A stretch of DNA of 64,000 nt from positions 6,260,001 through 6,324,000 of the forward strand of contig NC_066594.1 in the NCBI RefSeq assembly GCF_905475345.1, in the 5' to 3' direction. This stretch comes from Vespula vulgaris (taxonomy: Eukaryota > Arthropoda > Insecta > Hymenoptera > Vespidae). Of this stretch, positions 38,139 to 49,672 are shown piece after piece. The position numbers and the translations under genes were made by a program. Below the pieces are notes generated by a model. That model was given only the letters and a program-made list of their open reading frames with translations, was not told the DNA's origin and made no database searches. How positions within the stretch are numbered: the first letter of the stretch is position 1; each line of letters opens with the position of its first letter.

Positions 38139-39899
38139 ATGGCCACATTATCTTTACGGATCTCCATTCCGGAGAAAAATGCAACGAAGATGATGCAATT
38201 TGATCCAAGTACGTCAGTTTATGATGCCTGTCGTATAATACGAGAAAAATTAGCAGAGGCCAGTAATATGGGACAACGTGAGTCTAATTTATTTACTCTC
38301 TTTCTCTCTCTCTCTCTTTCTCTTTCTCTTTACTCTTATCCTCTCTCTTACCCACTCAACCAATCCATAAATTTTTCCATTTGATCTTTAACGATTGTTA
38401 ATTAATCATTAATCATTATCGATTGTTATCGATTTTCTACTTACGATACCTTTTTTATTTTATTTTATATTTAGCCAAGGATTACGGACTTTTTTTTGCC
38501 GACGAGGACGTAAAGAAAGGTGTTTGGCTCGAACCAGTAAGGAATCTCGATTATTATATCTTACGAAACGGCGATCTTTTGGAATATCGTCGTAAACTTC
38601 GTACTCTGAGAGTACGAATGTTGGATGGTACATTGAAAACATTGTTGGTAGACGATAGTCAACCTGTCGCTAATCTTATGGTAGTTATATGCACGAAAAT
38701 TGGGATTACAAATCACGACGAGTATTCTCTTGTACGCGAGCTCGTTGACGAAGAAACGGAAAATCAAAAACCTGGTAACTTTGGTACTTTAACGTTGAAG
38801 AGAAGAAAGGAGGACAAAGGTGAGAGAGATGCTAAGATGGATCAATTGAGGAAGAAACTTAAAACTGACGACGAAGGTAATTTAAATACCTAAGTTACTT
38901 ACTTTATTTAAAAAAAAAAAAAAAATAAAGAAAAAAAAACAGGATAGAAAAACATTTCTAATTTCATTGTTATCGTTGATTTTTTCTAGTTAATTGGATA
39001 GATCCAAGTAAGACTCTTCGTGAGCAAGGTATCGACGAATCGGAAACGGTATTATTAAGAAGAAAATTTTTCTTCTCGGATCAGAACATCGACAGTCGGG
39101 ATCCGGTGCAATTGTCACTTTTATACGTACAAGCAAGGGATGCAATTTTGGATGGTACACATCCGGTTACACAAGAGAAAGCTTGCATCTTCGCTGGTAT
39201 CCAATGTCAAATACAATTCGGTGATCACAAGGAGGACAAACATAAGCCAGGTTTTTTGGAGTATGTTTCCCCGTTATTATATCTTTACATAATGATTTTT
39301 TAAAAATCGTGATTTGACAAAGAAAAAAAAATATATATATACAGAAGAAGACAACATTTTATCCATATATTTATTATTTGTTCGTTCGTAAACAGCTTGA
39401 AAGAATTCTTACCGCAATCTTACGTGAAAGTAAAGGGTATCGAGAAGAAGGTATTCGCCGAGCATAAGAAACACGTTGGATTGTCCGAACTCGATGCTAA
39501 AGTTTTGTACACGAAAACGGCTAGATCATTGAGCACATACGGTGTCACGTTCTTTTTGGTAAAGGAAAAGATGAAGGGTAAAAATAAACTTGTACCAAGA
39601 TTGCTCGGTGTAACGAAGGATTCAGTTTTACGATTAGACGAGAAGACCAAAGAAATATTAAAAACGTGGCCATTGACAACCGTCCGACGTTGGGGTGCTT
39701 CCCCGAATACGTTCACCCTTGATTTCGGAGATTATTCCGATCAATATTACAGCGTACAAACTACCGAGGCAGAACAAATCTTACAATTGATCGCTGGTTA
39801 CATAGATATCATATTGAAGAAGCAAAAGGGTAAAGATCATTTTGGTATCGAAGGGGACGAAGGATCAACTATGGTCGAGGATAGTGTGTCACCTTTAAA
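38139..39899 (+). CDS. rhea: Talin FERM head exons (F0-F3)
   Basis: Four exons encode about residues 1-438. F0/F1 includes DYGLFFADEDVKKGVWLEP and EYRRKLRTLRVRMLDG, followed by a Lys/Asp/Glu-rich F1 loop. F2 includes QACIF-type sequence (CIFAGIQCQIQFGDHKEDKH). F3 carries RWGASPNTFTLDFGDY and ends AGYIDIIL. F3 binds the NPxY motif of integrin beta tails; basic patches bind acidic lipids. The last donor, TTTAAA/GTAAGT at 39899, is phase 2 and falls in the flexible head-rod linker just after EDSVSPLK, the region where vertebrate talin is cut by calpain. Confidence 0.95.
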
Positions 39900-40552
39900 G
39901 TAAGTCTTACACCTTGTCAGATAACAAATGTGTGATAATGTGTTATTGCGAAAATACTTCCTTCTTGCGTGTTATTTAAAGGGGAATCATAATTGATATT
40001 AAAAGAAAAAAAAAAAGAAAAGAAAAAAAAAGAAACGAAATTAGCAAGGTTTATGTCATAACTGACATAAGGTTGGTCGGGTATAGATGATCGTATTATT
40101 CCTTCACATTTACTTCTTAGTTACCGTGACAAGTGACAAGTCAGTTTTGTCGATTGATCTAATAAAAAAAAATGGAACAGTTTTTAAGAGAACAACAGTG
40201 CAAACACGAAAAGTGGCTTTCTAATGCTATGAAAAAGTAGGAGACTTTGAAATCCGATTTGATTTTTATTAACAAATGTCTAATATTTATTTTCTTTTTT
40301 CTTTCTTTCTTTTTTTTTCTCTCTCTCTCTCGTTAGAGCGACAATTATGCAACACGAGACTAGTAACGTTGGAAAGGGAAATGTTGAAGCTGTTTCCGTC
40401 GCAATACCCGCAGTTATAAGAGCAGGTGGTGATGGTAAGTTGAATAAATATAATTATATGTCATTAAAAATCGTTCGATGCAATCGATGTCCCATAGTTA
40501 GAGAAATTAGCATTAATCGTTTCAATTTCATAATTCAATTTATTTTCTTAGC

Positions 40553-40591
<39 letters not shown>

Positions 40592-43500
40592 TGAGAGCGA
40601 GAGAGAAAGAGAGACACACGTTATATTATCACTTTTAAATCAGAGAACGAACAATTCTTGCACGTTCTATATTTCAATATTTCTTATTATAAAGTTCGTA
40701 TTACTATTTTGTATATACATGTACGGCTTTTATTGTGTATATATATATATATCTATATATTGGTTATTTTCAGTTACAAAAGCTTTTGTAAATGGCTTCA
40801 TAAGTAACTTTTTCTTAGTAGTTTCCAAAAAGAATTTTCGTTTTTCTCTCTTCTTTTGTTTGTTTGTTTTTTTTTTTTTTCTTAATTTTTGTTATTATCA
40901 AGGATGGACTGTATTTATGGTAAAGCAAAAGACCAGCGAGAAATAATTGTTCTGTAAATATGGGACACAAGAGATCATAGGTTAGACTGCATGATAAAAT
41001 TTATAGGGGCTCGACCATATGGGACAGGTCACATGGGTGGTGCTCAATACACGACCGTCAGCGGACAAGTCAACATCGCACATGCTCCGCCAATGGTAAG
41101 AATGTTAAAAAAAAAAAAAAAAAAAAGAAAAGAAAATGAAACAAAAGCTCGGGCTACAGCTAAAATTGAATTGATTTGATTTTCGAATATCCAGTTTCTA
41201 TCGGTTCGATTTAATTCTAACGTTGATGTTTCGCGTTAGCAGAGCAGCTACTCTGTGTTTTTGTTGCATCATAACTTCGGTGAAGCATATACATGGATTG
41301 CAGGAAGTATCAATATGCTATGATATATGATATAATTATGCATATTCGATTTAGACAATCGGTAGAATAAAGAGATTAAAAAAAAAAATGGAAGAAAAAA
41401 AAAGAATGAAAGAAAGAAAGAGGGAAAGAAAAATGAAAGGAAAAAATTCCAAATCTCAAGGAACTAACTAAAAATTGAATTTATTTTCATGCTAGACGTC
41501 TACTATTGCGGACACAGAGTAGGTACACCGACGATGCTCCCATTTTTAGTTATTCGCACTATTCTATTGAGTTTACAAATACCGTTTTTACCGTTTATGA
41601 CATTGTTTCCATTATGTTTTGTACTTCTGCTTGTTCACGAATGTTCAATCAACGAAACTCTCGTAAAATTTTCATTGACATTGCGATTACATTAGTCGTG
41701 CATGCATCCGGAATTTTTCTTATGCACTTGTTCGATATTTTTGCAAACGTAAAAGAGTTGTCTTGGAAGTGAATATATATATATATATTTTTTTTCTTTT
41801 TTTTAATGGAAATAAATAAACTAATAATATGAGAATCGATGTAACGAAGAAACGCAAATTTTTAGATTTATTAAGATTATACTTTTTTTTTCTTGTTTCT
41901 TTTTGAAAAATAGGTGCAACAAACAAAAGTTACATCCGTCCTGTCGGAACCACAGCGTGCCTTACTTTCGACGATAACAGCCGGTCACGAGGTGATCAAT
42001 ATCGCAGAAACGGAACTCTCTTGCAAAGCACAATTACCGGAACTCGGTACCGATCCAGCATCCCTAAAATGGATCGAACAGACCATAGATACGCACAAAC
42101 AAAATGTTGGCTCTCAGATAGCAGCGATGAACGCAGCTACGGCACAAGTAGTAACGTTGACTTCGGGCCCAGCGGATGACGTCGATCATACGGCCGTAGG
42201 TGCAGCGATAACAACCATAGCCACGAATCTTCCTGAAATGACAAAAGGTGTTAGAATGATAGCAGCTTTGATGGAGGATGAATCATCTGGAGAACGTTTA
42301 CTCGATGCAGCTAGAAAATTGTGTTCCGCTTTCTCAGATCTACTGAAAGCGACGGAACCAGAAACTAAAGAGGTAACGTGTTATTCGATATTTGAATATC
42401 AAAAATATAAGTATATTAATAAAGGAAGATAACGATTTAGTTAATGAATGACGAGACGACGGTGTTAGTATTTGTATCGATAGATTAAAAAAATGAATAG
42501 TGTTCTGCGTAATTTCTACTCTTTATGGACGATACGTAAACACACAAGTTTCGCGTTAAAAGATCATTTTTAGTTTACCTTGAAACGTATTTAATTTTCT
42601 TCTTCTTTTTTGTATTTTAAGAGTGTGCGTTTAGTACTTGCTATCGCTTTAACGAGATCGTAAAGAATGTATGTGCCTTTCGACGTAATCATGTGATATT
42701 GGTTTACAGCCAAGGCAGAACTTGTTGAACGCTGCATCACGGGTTGGCGAAGCGTCGCATCAAGTATTGACAACGATCGGCGAGGAAAACGATTCAAATC
42801 GAGAATTACAGGATATGTTGCTCGCATTAGCGAAAGCTGTAGCGAACACGACTGCCGCGTTGGTATTAAAAGCGAAAAACATAGCGGCTACCTGCGAGGA
42901 TTCGGCTACGCAGAACAGAGTAATATCAGCGGCCACGCAATGTGCGTTAGCTACGTCCCAATTGGTAGCTTGTGCGAAAGTGGTAGCACCGACTTTGCAC
43001 TCGCCCGCTTGTCAAACGCAGTTGATGAACGCCGTGAGAGAGGTAACGAAAGCTGTCGAGGGTTTGGTCGAGGTCTGTAACGAGACCTGTAACGATGAAA
43101 ACTTATTGAAAGAATTGAGTACGGCAGCGAGCGAAGTCAGCAGAACGTTGAACGATCTTTTGAATCATATTAAAACAGCTACCAGAGGCGAACGTGCAAA
43201 GGAATCTATTCAAGAGGGTGCGGTCGAAACGATTCTCGTAGCGACGGATAAACTTTTCGCTAGTACGGGAGACGCCGGTGAAATGGTCAGACAGGCTAGA
43301 GTAGTTGGACAAGCTACAGCGCAATTGATTCAAAGTATCAAAGGTGAAGCTGAGAAACAGACCGATCCGGAACAACAGCGACGTCTCTTAGCAGCCGCTA
43401 AGATATTGGCCGATGCTACAGCGAAAATGGTAGAAGCCGCTAGACAATGTACGAGCAGCCCGCACGACGCTAAGATGCAAGATCAGCTTAGACAAGCTGC

Positions 43501-46500
43501 CGAGGAATTAAGAACGGCTACAACGGTAGCCGCTACTCCGGCATTGCGTAGAAAATTGATCGTACGTTTGGAGGCTTGCGCGAAACAAGCCGCATCCACG
43601 GCAACTCAATGCATCGCTGCTTCTTCCGGTGCTGTACACCACAACACGAATCACGCGAGTCAGGAGGAATTGAACGTAGAGTGTAGATTGATGGCTCAAC
43701 ACATACCGCATTTAGTCGCTGGAGTAAAAGGGACCCAGGCTCAACCGGACAATCCTACCGCACAACTTAATCTGATTAATGCCGCGGAACAATTTTTACA
43801 ACCGGGCACTGCCGTAATCAAAGCTGCCAGGGCTGTTTTGCCTACAGTAACCGATCAGGCATCAGCAATGCAACTGAATAATACGTCTCAACAACTTGGT
43901 TCCTCGTTGGCCGATTTAAGATCGGCCGTAACACGAGCTAGAGAAGCTTGCGGTGGATTAGAATTAGATGCTGCCGAAGAATTAATTAACAGTTTAAAGG
44001 ACGAATTGAAAGAATTCTATCAAGCTGTAGAAGCTGCCTCTTTGAGGCCATTGCCCGAGGAAACTATGGAATCTACGGCTTTACGACTTGGCTCGACATC
44101 CAAGAATGTTGGATATGCTATGGCACAATTGCTGTCAGCTGCTAAACAAGGAAACGAAAATTATACCGGAAGTGCCGCTAGAGAAACTGCGTCGGCACTT
44201 AAAGATCTTACGTATGCTGTACGCGGTGTCGCCGCTACGTCTAATCAACCAGAGACGCAAAAGAAAGTGTTGATGACCGCCGACGACGTAATTCTCCGAT
44301 CTCTACATCTTGTCCAAGAGGCCAGGCGAGCATTGAAGAATCCAGACAACCCAGAAAATGAAGCGAACTTAGCTGCCGTCGCCAAAGACGTATCGCACTC
44401 CTTGAACAAATGTGTCTCTTGTCTGCCTGGTCAGAGAGACGTGGACGATGCTATTCGCACGATAGACGACATGAGTCAAGTTCTTAATATGAATGAGTTC
44501 CCGCACACCGATAAGAATTATGGGTAATTATTTATCACAAATTTTTATACGCTTTACGTTTACTAATAGTACGTATTGTTCTCGTTCTACTTGTTATCAA
44601 CTTTTTACAACGTCTAACTAGATATACAAACTTCAGCTAAACTGAACGATATGACGGAATATTCTAACGTTTGTGTTATCTTTTTTATCTTTTTTACTTT
44701 TCTTTTCTTTTTTTTTTTTTACAGACAATTGCAGAATGACCTCAACAATGCGGCTGCCAACTTGAACGACGCCTCTTCGAACGTCGTCTCTTCGGTTCGT
44801 TCACCTGTACAATTGGCAAGTTCTTCCAAACAATTTTCAAATGCTTTCGGAGATCTATTAGGCGTTGGTATGGAAATGGCAAGTCAAACCACCGTAGAAA
44901 CCAGAAGTCAAATGGTGGTTTCTTTGAAAAATGTTAGCATGACGTCCAGTAAGCTTCTCACAACAGCCAAGTCAGTAGCCGCCGATCCTAGCGCGCCGAA
45001 TGCCAAGAATCAACTTTCTGCTGCTGCACGAGCAGTGACAGATTCAATAAATTACTTAGTCGATGTTTGTACATCAGCAGCACCAGGACAAAATGAATGC
45101 GATAACGCTATAAGAAACATTCAATCGATGGCATCTCTTTTGGATAATCCTAGCGAACCTATATCCGATGCGTCGTACTTCGAGTGTTTGGAAATTGTTA
45201 TGGAGAAGAGTAAAAGTCTCGGAGATGGTATGACGGGTATCGCGAATCATGCAAAGAAATCGGAACACGAACAGTTTTCGGTAGCCGTTAGAGGAGTCTC
45301 ATCATCGATTTGCGGATTAATTGAAGCCGCTGCTCAAGCGGCGTATTTGGTAGGTGTTAGCGATCCTACATCGGTAGCTGGAAAACCTGGCCTCGTAGAT
45401 CAAGCACAATTCCTGAGAGCCGCTCAAGCGATTCACACTGGTTGTCAGAGTCTTGGTAATCCAACGAGTACTCAACAGCAGGTATTATCGGCGGCTACGA
45501 TGATAGCCAAACATACCAGTGCATTGTGCAATGCTTGCCGTCAAGCATCTAGTAAAACCAGTAATCCAGTTGCCAAACGTCACTTCGTACAATCGGCAAA
45601 GGACGTAGCGAATTCAACCGCTTCCTTGGTAAAAGAAATAAAGGCACTCGATCAGAACTATTCCGAGATAAATCGTGAGAAATGTGCGGAAGCGACGAAG
45701 CCCCTTTTGGAGGCTGTCGACAATCTTTGCACGTTCGCGAGTTCCCCGGAATTCGCTAGTCAACCGGCTAAAATATCCGTCGCGGCTAGGGCAGCTCAGG
45801 AGCCTATAACGAGCGCTGGGAAAGCTATCATCGGTGGTTCCTGCGCGATGGTACAAGTTGCGAAAAGTTTGGCCATATCGCCGAAAGATCCGCCAACCTG
45901 GCAACTGTTAGCCAACAACAGCAAAAACGTAAGCGACTCGATCAAGTCGTTGGTCGCATCGATACGTGACAAAGCGCCAGGACAAAAGGAATGCGAGGCC
46001 GCGATAGAAAAGCTTTCAGCTAGAATCCGTGAACTGGATACGGCCTCTCTCAGTGCCGTTTCACAGGCCCTTGTACCAAGACGCGATAACACTGTACAAG
46101 GTTTCACCGACCAAATGGAGAGTAGCGCGAGCGAATTGCGAGAGAAATTGGAACCGTTGCGTAACGCTGCGAAATACGAAGCCGAAAATGTCGGACATTC
46201 CGTTAATCAAGTTGCATTGTACTGCGAGCCCTTGGTATCATGCGCCATTGGTGCCGCATCTAACATGGTACATTCGAAACAACAAATGGTATTGCTCGAT
46301 CAGACCAAGACGGTAGCAGAATCAGCTTTACAATTGATATACGTTACCAAAGAATCGGGTGGAAATCCTAACGCAACATCTCTTCACGCGGAAGTGGACG
46401 AAACCGTCGAATCCATGAAAGACGCGTTACACGAGTTACAAAACACATTGGAAACAATATCAACGTCTAACGGAATTGTTACAGGCTTGATCGATACCAT

Positions 46501-48492
46501 CTCACGAGCTATGGTCAGGCTAGAGGATCATAGAATGTCTACGATCGATACGGTCGACTCTTATGTCGATTATCAAACGAGGATGGTCGAGGCGGCTAAA
46601 GAAATCGCAAGACTCGCACAGGAAATGGTAAGACAAATCATGAAGAATTCCTATTACGCAAATTTATTAATAATGCGTTATTATCTCCGTAAAAGTGTGT
46701 ACCGTCAAAGTAAATCTAATGTTAAATAAACCGTTCTTTCGACAGTCGACGAAATCTAGTACGGACGTGGCCAGATTGGGACCGCTTGCAGTAGATATCT
46801 CTCACAAATATACACAGCTCGCCCGAGACACTTCAGGTGCATCGGCCGCGGCCTCGAACGCTGACGTTTCAACTAGATTAAGAACCGGTGTTCAAGAACT
46901 TGGACAGACCTGTATCGACATAGTACGCGCAGCTGGAACCTGTCAAATGTCACTCGGTGACGTCTACACGCAACGGGAGGTAGCCGAACACAGTAAGATC
47001 GTCACGGAGAAGGTCTCTCAAGTTTTGGCCGCTCTACAAGCTGGTTCGCGCGGTACGCAGGCATGTATCAATGCTGCGAGTACGGTATCCGGTATAATCG
47101 GTGACCTTGACACAACCATCATGTTCGCTACCGCTGGAACTCTGCACGCGGAGAACGAAGGTGACACGTTCGCCGATCATCGCGAAAACATATTGAAGAC
47201 TGCTAAAGCTTTGGTGGAAGATACGAAAACGTTGGTTGCTGGTGCTGCTTCCTCGCAAGAACAATTAGCCGTAGCTGCACAAAATGCTGTCTCGACGATC
47301 GTACAACTCGCCGAAGTAGTGAAATACGGTGCTGCCAGTCTTGGTAGTCAAAATCCTGAGGCACAGGTTATGCTTATCAACGCTGTTAAAGATGTAGCCT
47401 CCGCGTTAGGCGATCTCATACACGCGACCAAAGCTGCAAGTGGCAAACCTATCAACGATCCCAGCATGGCACATTTAAAGGATTCCGCGAAGGTAAGAGA
47501 ATGTGAAAAGAACAAGAAAAAACGAACGTTGACCTTTCTCACGTCCTTGGTCACCATTACACACGACCTTACCTGACTCATTCACCTATTTCTACCTGTA
47601 CCTTCTCCGTCGTTATGTTCGTGACTATAGCGATTGATCTAATCGGAAGATTGATCTAATGAGAAGTTCGAGAACTGGCGGACTTCGTGTTCTCGCTTGT
47701 CTTCTTTCTTTTTTTTCTCTCTCTTTTTTCTTTTTTTTTTTCCTTTTCTTTCTTTTTCTTTTTTTTTTACGTTAACCCGCTGAAGCTGCAGCTTTATCGA
47801 GGAACGAGACGCATCTATCTATCTAACTAAATGTATTAACGATTGTGCGAAAAAAGGAAATAGTATTAGAACATTCTAAACAATAGGATAGAAAGTGACT
47901 AAAAACAGTGTGATTATCAAATACACGTTTAATCTGGCACGTGATCTATGTGTGTTGATCTAACGATGGCAGTAGGAGCAACCACGAATGAGCGTAACCA
48001 CGTTAAGTCGCAAGGCGTTTTAACTAATTGCATTCATCGATGTTTTTCTTTTTTTTTTCTTTTTTTTTTGTTTCTTTTTTTTTTCTCAATAGAATTAACG
48101 CATGATACATTCGTTTAATCAACGTCTTTCTTCTTGACTAACCTTTTTCTTTTTTTTTTCTTTCTTACGAAAATGCTTCTTACCACGTTTCCTCACACTT
48201 TTTGGGGTGGACTTTAATTGACATCACTTTACACGTATTCTTTTTTTCATCATCTCATATCTAACTAATTCAAACAATATTTTCATCGATCTATCATCTC
48301 CAAAATCTCTACGTAACTCTCTCGGTTATAATGAAAACGTGAAAAGAAAAAAAAAAAAAAAAAAGAGAGAGAGAAAAGAGTCCCCGAGAATGAAAAAGAA
48401 AAAAAGTAGAAACAATGAGAATTCGTCGATAGACCAAAATTCGTAGGAACGCCATTAAAGTCCACCTTGAAGAAAAATCATTAATTAATTTT

Positions 48493-48530
<38 letters not shown>

Positions 48531-49628
48531 ATATTGATGTGTGTGACATATACAATAATAATGTTTGGCTAGTTGTTTCATTATTTATTTTTTGTTTTTA
48601 TTTTTTGTTGTTAATTTTGTTTTGTTCTCTCTCAGGAAACGTACGCGCGTTATATTTATTTTTCTCTTCGCTCAAAAGATACAACAATAATCTAATCGCT
48701 TTTTCTTCTTTCTTTTTTTTTTTCTTCCTCTTCTTCTTCTTCTTCTTCTTTATTTTTTGTTTTAATAAAAGGGATGATTCATAATCCCTTAGCCGTGCAT
48801 AGTAACCATGTATTATTTATGTCACAATATACGTACGGTGGACTTTGATAACGACGTTTCATTCACGACTTTTGGTCTGGGCGATCTGGCTAGGTCTTAG
48901 AACAACAGCTGCAGCAACAATTCGTGCCTCTGAGTGACTTCGGCGGTTCGGATTCCGATTGGTTCGTGTCCGACCAAGAAGAGGAACTGATACGTCTGCT
49001 ATCCGTCTCCGAGAGCAATCAACCGGCTCAACCAACCTCCGATTTAGTGTTACTAATGTAGTAACATACGCGCATACGAGTCCACGTTATTACCACGTTA
49101 TTGTATAGGACGATGGTGTAGTTCTAGCTAGAGATGCAAAAACAGAAAAAGAAGAAAAAAAGAAAAAAAAAGTGTAAAAATATAAAACGGAAGTGGTATC
49201 TGGACACCGTAGTATATGGACTCTGCTCGTAGTTATTCATTTTCAAGTTACATGCGTGCGTCACGTTTGTTTGCATTGATCGCATTTGAAAAAGAAAAGA
49301 AAGAGAGAGACAGAGATACAGAGAGAAAGAAAGAAAGAAAGAAAGAAAGAGATAATCGCTGATTTTAGGACACAGCTTGGAAATCTCAAACAAGATAATA
49401 GACGATTGAATAATCAAGAACAAAAGATAAGACTGACAGTTTTCTCTGCATTTAAATTTTCTGCCCAACTGCATGTGACCATCATCGTAATAAGTTCAAC
49501 TGTTGTATGGATACTATAGTTAAAGATAATTAGGACGATCTAAACTATCTCTCTCGTGCATCAATTCTCATTTGTCTGAAGAAAATATAATATCGAGAAG
49601 AACGATAACTTAATGTTATAAATCTTGT

Positions 49629-49672
<44 letters not shown>

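Noticed and set aside
41230..41272. Possible small extra talin exon (QSSYSVFLLHHNF) between GCGTTAG and GTGAAG
   Set aside because: Its ends are phase 0 and phase 1, which would break the frame between the phase 0 neighbours.
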